64,000 bases of DNA from Aquimarina amphilecti (GTDB lineage Bacteria; Bacteroidota; Bacteroidia; Flavobacteriales; Flavobacteriaceae), in contig NZ_FOAB01000002.1 of the NCBI RefSeq assembly GCF_900109375.1, positions 372,001 through 436,000 of the forward strand, written 5' to 3'. Within the stretch, counting starts at the first letter, position 1. Each line of letters starts with the position of its first letter. The notes beneath the pieces are model-generated. The model ran no database searches, was not told where the DNA came from, and saw only the letters and a program-made list of their open reading frames with translations. Shown here piece by piece: positions 1 through 8,170 of this stretch. Position numbers and translations under genes: made by a program.

Positions 1-1
1 T

Positions 2-514
2 ACAAATCTAAATACTACAATAGAGCATTTAAATGAGATTGTTACAATACAGACCAATAATAAACAAGAAAGAGTACCTGTAAAATTTAAAGATGCCTTA
101 AAATTGGTAATAAATGGAATCAGTCATATGATAAGCAATAGCAAAACTCAAATACGATCTGATTTTAATGAAGTAGAAAAGATTGACTATATACCTGCTT
201 ATCTAGAAAGTATTTTACTCAATTTAATAACCAATGCAATAAAATATAAACATCCAGATAGAGACCCTATCATTTCAATAAAAACATATATGAATGATGG
301 AAATAAGTTCCTAAAAGTTTCTGATAACGGAGTGGGAATTGATTTGAAACTTTTTAAAGAGAAAGTCTTTGGGATGTATAAAACTTTCCATTACAATAAA
401 GATGCTGTTGGAATCGGATTATTTTTAACAAAAAATCAAGTAGAGTCAATGGATGGAACAATAAGAGTAGAAAGTGAAGTAGATAAAGGGACTATTTTTA
501 CTGTTGAATTTTAA
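2..514 (+). CDS. Sensor histidine kinase, C-terminal part (5' end outside window)
   Basis: The reading frame is open from base 2, so this is the tail of a longer gene and not a short protein starting at an internal TTG near 104. What is visible is the end of the dimerisation region followed by a HATPase_c domain: an N box (NLITNAIKYKHP), a G1 box (VSDNGVGID) and a G2 box (VGIGLFLTKNQVESMDG), ending in the usual KGTIFTVEF strand. The enzyme would autophosphorylate a histidine that lies upstream of the window. The response regulator begins 20 bases downstream, so the two probably form one two-component operon. The sensed signal cannot be told because the N-terminus is missing. Confidence 0.9.
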   Translation, partial: TNLNTTIEHLNEIVTIQTNNKQERVPVKFKDALKLVINGISHMISNSKTQIRSDFNEVEKIDYIPAYLESILLNLITNAIKYKHPDRDPIISIKTYMNDGNKFLKVSDNGVGIDLKLFKEKVFGMYKTFHYNKDAVGIGLFLTKNQVESMDGTIRVESEVDKGTIFTVEF

Positions 515-534
515 ACACACATAAATCTTATATA

Positions 535-942
535 ATGGGCGATAAAATAGGATTGGCATGCATTATCGATGACGATAGTGTTTATGTTAATTTAGTGAAA
601 CGAATAATCGAAGCAAAACAGCTTTGTAAAAATTTATTGGTTTTTGAAAATGGAAAAGAAGCTTTGAGTTATTTTGAAGCTATTTTAACTAACGTAAGTG
701 AAGAGAATATTCCTGAAATAATTTTTTTAGACCTTAACATGCCAGTTATGGATGGATGGGAGTTTTTAGAAAAATTCATTAGTATTAAAAATAATTTCGG
801 GAAAGTAATTACACTATATATTGTAAGTTCCTCCATTAATCCACTTGATATTACTAAGGCAAAAAACATGAAAGGTGTAAAGGACTATTTAATAAAACCA
901 GTAACGATTGAGGATTTGGAATCAATCTTTAGTATAGTTTGA
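535..942 (+). CDS. Single-domain response regulator (CheY-like receiver)
   Basis: The protein of 135 residues is a bare receiver domain. It has the acidic pocket IDDD at 11-14, the phospho-acceptor Asp66 in FLDLNMPVMDG, a conserved Ser in IVSSS and the Lys of YLIKPV near the C-terminus. No output domain is attached, so it should act by protein-protein contact or as a phosphorelay intermediate. It follows the kinase gene by 20 bases and is probably cotranscribed with it. Single-domain receivers of the form LDLNMPVMDGWEFL are common beside light- or redox-type kinases in Bacteroidota; the actual partner is inferred from position only. Confidence 0.9.
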   Translation: MGDKIGLACIIDDDSVYVNLVKRIIEAKQLCKNLLVFENGKEALSYFEAILTNVSEENIPEIIFLDLNMPVMDGWEFLEKFISIKNNFGKVITLYIVSSSINPLDITKAKNMKGVKDYLIKPVTIEDLESIFSIV

Positions 943-978
943 AAACAAAAGGCTTCTAATTAAGAAGCCTTTTGTTTT
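942..978. terminator. Bidirectional intrinsic terminator between response regulator and pyk
   Basis: An inverted repeat pairs AAAACAAAAGGCTTCT with its complement around a short AT loop. It ends in a T-rich tract on both strands and lies between convergent genes, so it can serve both. Confidence 0.8.
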
Positions 979-1001
979 AATAATAATATAGTATCAGATA
1001 A

Positions 1002-2429
1002 TTACATTTGAGATACTCTTAATGTATTTACCATTCCTTTTTGTGCTACAGGCATAGCGGCAAGATTAATTAACATATCATTCTTTTGAACAAAACCACG
1101 TTCTAAAGCTAAATTGTTAACATCTTGTACTGTTTCATCCGTACTTACATATTTATCATAATAAAATGCCTTTACTCCCCATAGAAGACTAAGCTGAGAA
1201 AGTATTCTTCTATTGCTGGTAAAAACTAGAATATGAGCTCCTGGTCTCCATGCAGAAATTTGGAAAGCAGTATATCCACTATTAGTTAAAGTACAGATTG
1301 CCTTAGCTTCAATATCATTTGCCATGTGTGCTGCGTGGTAACAAATAGATTTAGTAATAAATCTATTTGTTCTGATATGAGGTGGGCTTTGAGGAACCTG
1401 AATTAGGTCAGAGTTTTCAACGCTATTAATTATTTTGGTCATGGTCTCAATAACCTGCACTGGATATTTACCAACAGATGTTTCACCTGATAACATAACT
1501 GCATCGGCACCATCCATCACAGAATTAGCGACATCATTAACTTCTGCGCGGGTTGGTGTTAAGCTGTCGATCATGGTTTCCATCATCTGAGTAGCAATAA
1601 TCACAGGTATTCTAGCAGTTTTAGCCTTTAAAACTAATTTTTTCTGGATTAGAGGAACTTCTTGAGCAGGAATTTCTACTCCAAGATCACCTCTTGCTAC
1701 CATAAGACCATCGCAATAAGCGACAATCTTATCAATATTTTCTACACCTTCAGGTTTTTCAATTTTTGCAACAATAGGGATTTTATGCTCAGTATGTTTC
1801 TTTATAAGGTCTTGTAATTCTATAAGATCCTGGGCATGACGTACAAAAGATAATGCCAACCAATCAACTTGAAGACTACAAGCAAAAATAGCATCCTTAA
1901 TATCTTTTTCTGTAAGAGCAGGTAAGGAAATACTAGTGTTTGGTAGGTTAACTCCTTTTTTAGATCTAAGAGGTCCTCCTTGAATCACTTTAGTTTTTAC
2001 AGTATCCTTATTATTAGATGAAACTACTTCGAAAATTAATTTTCCATCATCTAGTAAAATTCTTTCACCAGATTTTACATCCTTAGGAAAACTTTCGTAG
2101 TTCATATAAACACTTTCTGAGGTGCCTTCAAAAGGTTTTCCTGTAACAAAATTAATAAGATCACCATCATTTACAATGACATCGCCTTTCATGACACCAA
2201 CTCGTAGCTTAGGCCCTTGTAAGTCCGCTAAAATAGCTGCATTATAGCCATGTTTAGAACTTAAATCACGTATCATTTTAACACGTTCTTTTACATCTTC
2301 ATAGTCAGCATGAGAAAAGTTAATTCTAAAAACATTTACACCTGCATCTAGCATTTTTTTCAATACATCTTTGGTACTGGTAGCAGGTCCAAGTGTTGCC
2401 ACTATTTTAGTTTTTTTAGTTTTTGGCAT
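1002..2429 (-). CDS. pyk: Pyruvate kinase
   Basis: This 475-residue protein is a full-length bacterial pyruvate kinase, converting phosphoenolpyruvate and ADP to pyruvate and ATP in the last step of glycolysis. It starts with the typical TKIVATLGPATS strand. It carries the substrate and metal-binding segments IVAKIEKPEGVENID and LMVARGDLGVEIP, then IIATQMMETMI, and ends with the C-terminal regulatory alpha/beta domain. It overlaps the stop of the IPExxxVDY gene upstream by one base, so the two are translationally linked. Pairing of an IPExxxVDY gene with pyk and rnc is, to my knowledge, a common Flavobacteriia arrangement. Confidence 0.97.
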   Translation of the reverse strand: MPKTKKTKIVATLGPATSTKDVLKKMLDAGVNVFRINFSHADYEDVKERVKMIRDLSSKHGYNAAILADLQGPKLRVGVMKGDVIVNDGDLINFVTGKPFEGTSESVYMNYESFPKDVKSGERILLDDGKLIFEVVSSNNKDTVKTKVIQGGPLRSKKGVNLPNTSISLPALTEKDIKDAIFACSLQVDWLALSFVRHAQDLIELQDLIKKHTEHKIPIVAKIEKPEGVENIDKIVAYCDGLMVARGDLGVEIPAQEVPLIQKKLVLKAKTARIPVIIATQMMETMIDSLTPTRAEVNDVANSVMDGADAVMLSGETSVGKYPVQVIETMTKIINSVENSDLIQVPQSPPHIRTNRFITKSICYHAAHMANDIEAKAICTLTNSGYTAFQISAWRPGAHILVFTSNRRILSQLSLLWGVKAFYYDKYVSTDETVQDVNNLALERGFVQKNDMLINLAAMPVAQKGMVNTLRVSQM

Positions 2430-2923
2430 TATTCAAATATTAAGTTGTTCTTTGATTTTAGTTGAGTATAATCTACTACATAAGCTGTAATAATTTGTGG
2501 TATAGTAAGTAGATTAGTAGTTAATGATTTACTTGAGAATAGAGAAGTTTCAGCTTCTATTTTCAAAAAGTAATCCACGTTCTTTAATTCAGGAATTAGA
2601 TGTTTAGTAGTATAACGTTCTTCTACAGCATCAGCAAATAATCCTTCTGCTGGCGATGTGTCTGATTTAATTTTGATTCTAAACTTATTTCCCAAAAGAC
2701 TATAAGTATTATATTGAAAATGATCATGATATTGAAACAACGGAAAACTTGCTGCTTGTGTATCATATTCAAATTTTATATCTTGATTTTTTCTGAAAAG
2801 TCTAAGATCCATATACTTATTTAACGCAAAAGCCAATCGATACGAAGCAAGCGAACTATGGATGGCAATTAGATCATAATCATCATCCTCTATGGTATCT
2901 AAAATTAACCTTTGGATTGCCAT
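2429..2923 (-). CDS. IPExxxVDY family protein
   Basis: A protein of 164 residues recognised by its C-terminal signature: an Ile-Pro segment followed by AYVVDY (here IPQIITAYVVDYTQL, with Gln where the family name has Glu). The function is unknown. It is soluble, with no signal peptide or membrane segment. Its stop codon overlaps the pyk start by one base, which implies coupled expression. A 198-base gap separates it from rnc upstream, so a promoter could sit there, although I could not pick one out. The family assignment rests on the signature and the genomic neighbourhood. Confidence 0.8.
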   Translation of the reverse strand: MAIQRLILDTIEDDDYDLIAIHSSLASYRLAFALNKYMDLRLFRKNQDIKFEYDTQAASFPLFQYHDHFQYNTYSLLGNKFRIKIKSDTSPAEGLFADAVEERYTTKHLIPELKNVDYFLKIEAETSLFSSKSLTTNLLTIPQIITAYVVDYTQLKSKNNLIFE

Positions 2924-3121
2924 GAAAATTTATATTTTTCCAGAATTATCGAGAAATATACAAATAAAATCTCCTTAGAAGTTTAATATAAGATAAAGAT
3001 ATTGTACGAAAACGATTGAGTTAGTATCTTTTAGGTAAGCACAAGTAAAACAGAGGGTAAAATGACAATTTTATAATCTATTAACACCTTTTTAGAACAG
3101 AAATAAAAGAAAGCTTAAATT

Positions 3122-3859
3122 TTATGGGAAATTAATTTTAGACTGAAATGCAAAATAGGCTCTTTTAGATGCTTTTTCTTCGGCCTTTTTCTTAGAAGTT
3201 GCTCTTGCTTTAGCAACTACCTTTTCATCTATCCATAGTTTTACTGCAAAATGTTTCATTTCATCTTTTCCGGTATCCTCATAGATTTCATAGTTAAAAT
3301 TCTTTTTAACCTTTTGACACCATTCTATCAGTAAACTTTTGTAGCTAATAATTTGTCCTTCTAGACTTTCTATATCTACATAAGGATTAATTACTGATTC
3401 GTGTATAAAACGTTCGCAATAAACAAATCCTCGATCTAGATAAATTGCACCAATTAATGCTTCAAATAGATTACCATGAATATTTATACCAAATTGAGAT
3501 TTTGGAATATTGGTTCTAACTAGTTCAATTAATTTAAGATCTTTTCCTAGTTCGTTTAGGTGCTTTCTACTTACTACCTTAGCTCTCATCTTAGTAAGAT
3601 AGCCTTCATTACCTTCAGGAACTTCTTTAAATAAATGAGCGGCAATAACACTACTAAGCATAGCGTCTCCAAGAAACTCTAGTCTTTCGTAATTAACGGC
3701 ATTTCCTTTTTTATCCTTGAGGTTTAGAGATCGATGCGTAAAAGCTTTTTCGTAAGGACCAATACTTTTTGGTTTAAAGCCTACTATATTTTGAATTTTA
3801 GAAAAAAAATTCCCGTTCTTATCAGAGCGGGAATTTAATATGTTGCGAATAACACTCAT
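3122..3859 (-). CDS. rnc: Ribonuclease III
   Basis: Double-stranded RNA endonuclease of 245 residues, acting in rRNA precursor and mRNA processing. The N-terminal RNase III domain contains the signature NYERLEFLGDAMLSSVIA with the metal-binding acidic residues, followed by the second acidic segment NLFEALIGAIYLDRG. The C-terminal part is a double-stranded-RNA-binding domain that starts at SYKSLLIEWCQK and ends in the basic helix ATSKKKAEEKASKRA. It starts two bases after the fabF stop, so it belongs to the acpP-fabF-rnc operon. Confidence 0.96.
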   Translation of the reverse strand: MSVIRNILNSRSDKNGNFFSKIQNIVGFKPKSIGPYEKAFTHRSLNLKDKKGNAVNYERLEFLGDAMLSSVIAAHLFKEVPEGNEGYLTKMRAKVVSRKHLNELGKDLKLIELVRTNIPKSQFGINIHGNLFEALIGAIYLDRGFVYCERFIHESVINPYVDIESLEGQIISYKSLLIEWCQKVKKNFNYEIYEDTGKDEMKHFAVKLWIDEKVVAKARATSKKKAEEKASKRAYFAFQSKINFP

Positions 3860-3861
3860 TA

Positions 3862-5115
3862 TTATTCGTCTAGTTTTTTAAATAATACACAAGCATTATG
3901 ACCTCCGAAGCCAAATGTGTTACTCATAGCATAAGTAATCTCACGCTTTTGAGCTTTGTTTAAGGTTAAATTCAATCTGTTATCTATGTTCTCATCTACC
4001 GTTGTGTGGTTGATTGTTGGAGGAACTATACTGTGTTGCATAGCAAGTATAGAAGCAATTGATTCTATAGCTCCAGCTGCACCAAGTAAGTGTCCAGTCA
4101 TAGACTTTGTTGAATTTATGTTCATGTTAGGTGCGTGATCACCAAAAACTTTAGTAATTGCTTTCAATTCTGCAACATCTCCTAAAGGAGTAGATGTTCC
4201 ATGAGTGTTTATAGCGTCTACTTGTTCTGGTTTTACACCTGCATCTCTTAAACAATTAAGCATTACACGCTCTACTCCGATCCCATCTGGATGAGGGGCA
4301 GTCATGTGATAAGCATCACTAGACATTCCGCCACCAACAACCTCTGCATAGATTTTTGCACCGCGCGCTTTTGCATGTTCATACTCTTCAAGGATAAGAG
4401 CTCCACCACCTTCTCCTAATACAAAACCATCTCTGGTAGCATCAAAAGGTCTTGAGGCAGTTTCTGGACTCTCATTTCTTGTAGATAATGCATGCATAGC
4501 ATTAAATCCTCCCATACCAGCAATAGTAACTGCTGCTTCACTTCCTCCTGTAACAATGATATCACAATGCCCTAAACGAATATAGTTTAAAGCATCAATC
4601 ATTGAATTGGCAGAAGATGCACAAGCCGAAACTGTGGTATAATTAGGTCCCATAAAACCATTTCTAATAGAAATATGTCCTGGAGCGATATCGGCAATCA
4701 TTTTTGGAATGAAGAAAGGATTGAAACGAGGTGTTCCATTTCCATTGGCATAACCAATTACTTCTTCCTGAAAAGTTTCTAATCCACCAATACCAGCGCC
4801 CCAGATAACACCAACTCTAAATTTATCAACCTTCTCAAGGTCAATAGCAGCATCTTTTATTGCTTCTTCTGAAGAAACAATAGCGTACTGCGCGAACTTA
4901 TCAAGTTTACGTGCTTCTTTTCTTTCGAAATAATCTGTGGGATTATAATTTTTGACTTCGCAAGCAAATTTAGTCTTGAAATGTTCGGTATCGAAATATG
5001 TAATAGGTGCGCAACCGCTTTTGCCATTTACTAATCCATCCCAATATTCTTCAATATTGTTACCGATAGGCGTTAATGCCCCTAGTCCTGTGACTACAAC
5101 TCGCTTAAGATTCAT
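3862..5115 (-). CDS. fabF: 3-oxoacyl-[acyl-carrier-protein] synthase II
   Basis: A 417-residue condensing enzyme that elongates acyl chains on acyl carrier protein with malonyl-ACP in type II fatty acid synthesis. It begins with RVVVTGLGALTPIGN. It contains the active-site cysteine in TVSACASSANSMID and the two catalytic histidines in INTHGTSTPLGD and STKSMTGHLLGAAG, and it ends with NTFGFGGHNACVLF. It lies 17 bases downstream of acpP and two bases upstream of rnc. The acpP-fabF-rnc order is widely conserved in bacteria. Confidence 0.97.
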   Translation of the reverse strand: MNLKRVVVTGLGALTPIGNNIEEYWDGLVNGKSGCAPITYFDTEHFKTKFACEVKNYNPTDYFERKEARKLDKFAQYAIVSSEEAIKDAAIDLEKVDKFRVGVIWGAGIGGLETFQEEVIGYANGNGTPRFNPFFIPKMIADIAPGHISIRNGFMGPNYTTVSACASSANSMIDALNYIRLGHCDIIVTGGSEAAVTIAGMGGFNAMHALSTRNESPETASRPFDATRDGFVLGEGGGALILEEYEHAKARGAKIYAEVVGGGMSSDAYHMTAPHPDGIGVERVMLNCLRDAGVKPEQVDAINTHGTSTPLGDVAELKAITKVFGDHAPNMNINSTKSMTGHLLGAAGAIESIASILAMQHSIVPPTINHTTVDENIDNRLNLTLNKAQKREITYAMSNTFGFGGHNACVLFKKLDE

Positions 5116-5132
5116 ATTGTGTTGTGAAGTTA

Positions 5133-5366
5133 TTACTTTGCGTCTTCAATATAAGATATTGCTTGACCAACTGTTGCAATGTTTTCAGCTTGATCATCTG
5201 GAATCTGAATATCGAATTCTTTTTCGAATTCCATAATCAATTCTACAGTGTCTAACGAATCAGCGCCTAGGTCATTTGTGAAGCTAGCTTCAGTTACAAC
5301 CTCATTTTCGTCTACTCCTAATTTGTCAACGATTATCGCTTTTACTCTTGATGCAATGTCTGACAT
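5133..5366 (-). CDS. acpP: Acyl carrier protein
   Basis: A small acidic protein of 77 residues that carries growing acyl chains on a phosphopantetheine arm. The attachment serine is in the DSLD motif of [16 protein letters not shown]. The length and the ending ([10 protein letters not shown]) are typical of bacterial ACP. It is the first gene of the acpP-fabF-rnc block and has a promoter-like sequence just upstream. Confidence 0.97.
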   Translation of the reverse strand: MSDIASRVKAIIVDKLGVDENEVVTEASFTNDLGADSLDTVELIMEFEKEFDIQIPDDQAENIATVGQAISYIEDAK

Positions 5367-5397
5367 AATGTTTAATTTTAATTTTTTAATTAGGTGG

Positions 5398-5431
5398 CAA
5401 AAATAAAAAACTTTATTTTAAAACCCCACAA
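5398..5431 (-). promoter_or_regulatory. Candidate Bacteroidota-type promoter for acpP
   Basis: Read on the minus strand, TTG (5429-5431) is followed after 23 bases by TATTTTTG, a perfect TAnnTTTG -7 element. The 5' leader before the acpP start would be about 25 bases. The spacer is at the long end of the accepted range. Confidence 0.5.
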
Positions 5432-5544
5432 TCCGCTAAAAATGTATTTGTATTTTATCAAATATATGGAAGTATTGGCTTTTTGCTACCTAAAAATGGA
5501 TAATAATTATTTTTTTTGTGCTCTCTAATTTAACAACTCTATTT

Positions 5545-6123
5545 ATGAAGCGTATCATAATTTTTGCTTCCGGTTCCGGCACCAATGCCGAAAATATAAT
5601 TAAATACTTTCAAGAACGTAAAAACGTAGAGGTTACACATGTATTCTCTAACAACCTGCGTGCCAAAGTATTGAAACGTGCTCATGACCTGAAGGTAAAG
5701 GCGTTGCATTTTGACAAAGAGTCATTTTATGATTCTAATGATGTTCTAAATATATTAAAGGACGCAAAACCTGACATTATTGTATTAGCAGGGTTTTTAT
5801 GGATTTTTCCTAAAAAAATTATAGATGTTTTTACTAATAAGGTAATTAATATCCACCCAGCATTACTTCCAAAGTATGGAGGAAAAGGTATGTATGGGAA
5901 TCATGTACATGAAGCAGTAGTAAGAAATAAGGAAAAAGAAACGGGTATTACCATTCATTATGTAAATGAACATTATGATGAAGGTGGAATTATTTTTCAA
6001 GCAAAAACTCCTGTAGAAGAAGATTTCTGTGCTGAAGACGTAGCTAAGGCGATTCATCAATTAGAATATAAACACTTTCCCGTCGTTATAGAAGAACTTT
6101 TATTTTCTGAAGAAGATAAATAA
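5545..6123 (+). CDS. purN: Phosphoribosylglycinamide formyltransferase
   Basis: This enzyme transfers a formyl group from 10-formyltetrahydrofolate to glycinamide ribonucleotide, the third step of purine synthesis. I chose the ATG at 5545 because MKRIIIFASGSGTNAENII is the family's usual N-terminus; an in-frame GTG nine codons earlier adds an unrelated stretch. Conserved parts include IVLAGFLWIFP, the catalytic segment INIHPALLPKYGGKGMYG with its Asn and His, and the Asp region VNEHYDEGGIIFQ. The length of 192 residues fits. It is followed two bases later by the RNase H gene. Confidence 0.93.
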   Translation: MKRIIIFASGSGTNAENIIKYFQERKNVEVTHVFSNNLRAKVLKRAHDLKVKALHFDKESFYDSNDVLNILKDAKPDIIVLAGFLWIFPKKIIDVFTNKVINIHPALLPKYGGKGMYGNHVHEAVVRNKEKETGITIHYVNEHYDEGGIIFQAKTPVEEDFCAEDVAKAIHQLEYKHFPVVIEELLFSEEDK

Positions 6124-6125
6124 TT

Positions 6126-6761
6126 ATGGCAAAAAAGGAAAAGTTTTATGTGGTCTGGGAAGGACACAAACCCGGAATCTATACCAAATGGGATGATTGT
6201 AAAGCAGCCGTAAAAGGATACGCTAGTGCAAAATTCAAGTCATTTGAATCTTTTGATTTAGCAAAAAAAGCGTACAATGGAGATTATGAAGATTATAAAG
6301 GAAAAAGTAAACCTAAATCTTCCCTTACTAAGGAACAATTAGCAAAGATAGGAGAACCAAACTTATATTCTATTGCAGTAGATGCCGCGTCAAGCGGAAA
6401 TCCGGGCAAGATGGAATATAGGGGTGTGGATACACAAACAGAAAAACAACTCTTTCATCAAGGCCCTTTTCCTCAAGGGACAAATAATATAGGTGAGTTT
6501 TTGGCTTTAGTTCATGGGCTAGCCTATCTAAAGAAAAAAGGAAGTGATCGAATTTTATATACGGATTCTAGGATTGCTATGGGTTGGGTACAAAAGAAAA
6601 CATGTAAGACAAAATTACCAAGTAATTCAAAGAATAAAGAAATGTTTGATCTTGTAGATCGTGCGATTACTTGGCTTAAAGAAAATAAATACAAGACTAA
6701 AATTGTAAAATGGGAGACCAAAGCGTGGGGAGAAATTCCAGCTGATTTTGGTAGGAAATAA
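6126..6761 (+). CDS. Viroplasmin-domain ribonuclease H
   Basis: A 211-residue protein with two domains. Residues 1-55 form the small RNase H1 N-terminal (viroplasmin-type) hybrid-binding domain, seen in KFYVVWEGHKPGIYTKWDDC. From about residue 80 there is an RNase H fold with its acidic residues: Asp in YSIAVDAASSGNPG, Glu in NNIGEFLALVHGL, Asp in ILYTDSRIAMGWV and a late Asp in IPADFGRK. It would cleave the RNA strand of RNA-DNA hybrids such as R-loops. It starts two bases after purN and is probably cotranscribed with it, then ends before a strong terminator. Confidence 0.9.
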   Translation: MAKKEKFYVVWEGHKPGIYTKWDDCKAAVKGYASAKFKSFESFDLAKKAYNGDYEDYKGKSKPKSSLTKEQLAKIGEPNLYSIAVDAASSGNPGKMEYRGVDTQTEKQLFHQGPFPQGTNNIGEFLALVHGLAYLKKKGSDRILYTDSRIAMGWVQKKTCKTKLPSNSKNKEMFDLVDRAITWLKENKYKTKIVKWETKAWGEIPADFGRK

Positions 6762-6791
6762 AATTCCGAATAGTATCTAATTACTATTGTT

Positions 6792-6830
6792 AAAAAAAAA
6801 TGCCCTGAAGTTTTTTTCAGGGCATTTTTT
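6792..6830. terminator. Bidirectional intrinsic terminator
   Basis: A stem of TGCCCTGAA with its complement is flanked by A9 on the left and T6 on the right, so it can act for the RNase H gene on the plus strand and the metalloprotease gene on the minus strand. Confidence 0.85.
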
Positions 6831-6858
6831 AATATTTTACTTGTTTTGTGAATGATTT

Positions 6859-7929
6859 TTATCCACCACAAGGTCCTAAATTACTCCATCCTGAAGCAGT
6901 TCTTTGGTATAAATCTCCGTTATAAGTTACTTGATCTCCAGTAGAATACGAAGTACTACCATTATATGGAGCTACTCCATCACATGGATCAGTACTAACA
7001 GCACCGCAGGCTCCAAGATTCGACCATCCAGTAGAAGTTCTTTGGTATAAATCTCCGTTATAAGTTACTTGATCTCCAGTAGAGTATGAAGTGCTACCAT
7101 TATATGGAGCTACGCCATCACAGGGATCACCACCTGTAGCAGGAAATGGATAGATGGTACCAATAAAAGATTTGTCGGTTGCTGATAAATTATTATTTGA
7201 ACCTACACCAACTCCATCTAATGTATGCTCCGCAGGAATAGGGTAATGCATAATAGATAGTGGATCATATGTACTATAATTAGTGATGCTAGCTTCATAA
7301 CGTCTAAAAAGATTGTTGTCAACCTGAGCTCTAGACCAATTATTTGGTGGTCCAGCATAGTATGCGTAAACAGTTTCTTTATCCCAATTAATTCCTGCAA
7401 CAGGATTTTGGTGCTCATGGATTAATCCCAGCGCGTGTCCAAATTCATGAATTGTTGTTCTTCTAAATTCTGCGTCAGTTGTATTATTATTAAACCATCC
7501 AAAATGCATACTATGTGCAAAGTCGTTAGAATCAGTTCCTAAATATGACCATGAGCCTGCTTCATTTGCATATTCACCTTCTCTAAAAGCAATTTTGATA
7601 TTTGCACTACTGTTTGAAGAAACCCATTCAAACTTAAGATTCGCATGATCTTCCCATTGCACAGCATATTGTCTAACCTTTGATTGAACAAAGCTGCTTC
7701 CATTTAAAAATTTTACTCGAATAGTTTGGCCTGTTTCCCATTGTTTATCCTTAACACTTGTAGCTTTTGCACCATAAGGAGAATCCCACTTAGCAATACA
7801 TACATGTGCACTTTTAGCATAATCAATTTGATCCGTTTCAAAAACGTCTTCTGTATCTTTATCACAATTTGAAAGAGAAAATGAGACAAGTGCAGCCAGA
7901 GCTAGTCTGGCGAAGTTATTTGTTTTCAT
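6859..7929 (-). CDS. Astacin-like (M12A) metalloprotease lipoprotein with two C-terminal carbohydrate-binding-type repeats
   Basis: A secreted zinc protease of 356 residues. The N-terminus is a lipoprotein signal ending at LSNC (Cys22), so it should be membrane-anchored. The catalytic zinc motif HEFGHALGLIHE is at residues 161-172, and the Met-turn is SIMHYP, as in astacins and related metzincins. The C-terminus carries two near-identical modules of about 40 residues (CDGVAPYNGSTSYSTGDQV, then YNGDLYQRT and W-x-N-L-G), which resemble CBM5/12-type chitin/cellulose-binding modules. It lies 241 bases downstream of a close paralogue in the same orientation. The substrate is unknown; the binding modules suggest action on or near polysaccharide. 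Confidence 0.88.
   Translation of the reverse strand: MKTNNFARLALAALVSFSLSNCDKDTEDVFETDQIDYAKSAHVCIAKWDSPYGAKATSVKDKQWETGQTIRVKFLNGSSFVQSKVRQYAVQWEDHANLKFEWVSSNSSANIKIAFREGEYANEAGSWSYLGTDSNDFAHSMHFGWFNNNTTDAEFRRTTIHEFGHALGLIHEHQNPVAGINWDKETVYAYYAGPPNNWSRAQVDNNLFRRYEASITNYSTYDPLSIMHYPIPAEHTLDGVGVGSNNNLSATDKSFIGTIYPFPATGGDPCDGVAPYNGSTSYSTGDQVTYNGDLYQRTSTGWSNLGACGAVSTDPCDGVAPYNGSTSYSTGDQVTYNGDLYQRTASGWSNLGPCGG
6899..7128 (-). repeat. Tandem 138-bp direct repeat encoding the two binding modules
   Basis: The segment 6899-6990 recurs at 7037-7128 with only a few base changes, offset by exactly 138 bases (46 codons). The near-identity at DNA level implies recent duplication or gene conversion within the gene. 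Confidence 0.85.
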
Positions 7930-7957
7930 AATGTAGTTGAGTTTGTTAAATATTTCA

Positions 7958-7988
7958 TAAAATTAACACAATTTTAGTAAGAAAACAA
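7958..7988 (-). promoter_or_regulatory. Candidate promoter for the first astacin gene
   Basis: On the minus strand TTG (7986-7988) is followed after 20 bases by TAATTTTA, one mismatch from TAnnTTTG. This predicts a short leader that contains ACAAACTCAACT. Confidence 0.45.
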
Positions 7989-8090
7989 GTTTTTTTGAAA
8001 GAAAATGCAATTTAACAGTAAAATTATTACGGTAAAATTATAAAATTATTGATTTATGTTAATGTTGTTACAATAGTTAAAATTGAATGA

Positions 8091-8126
8091 AAATACCCCG
8101 AAGTATAAAACAACAGGGTATTTTTT
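8091..8126 (-). terminator. Possible terminator after the second astacin gene
   Basis: A stem of AATACCC with its complement encloses a 16-20 base loop. A short T tract follows on both strands. The long loop makes this a weaker call than the other terminators. Confidence 0.45.
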
Positions 8127-8170
8127 ATCACTTGTAATATTGGTGTTTAAGCAATAAGTTTTGGTCTCTA

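Noticed and set aside
3003..3018. A CGAAAACG half-site in the gap before the IPExxxVDY gene
   Set aside because: It has no opposing half and no link to sugar genes. A single half-site is expected by chance.
5518..5544. A GTG start for purN nine codons upstream of the chosen ATG
   Set aside because: The added residues (MLSNLTTLF) are not part of the family N-terminus, and the ATG gives the standard start.
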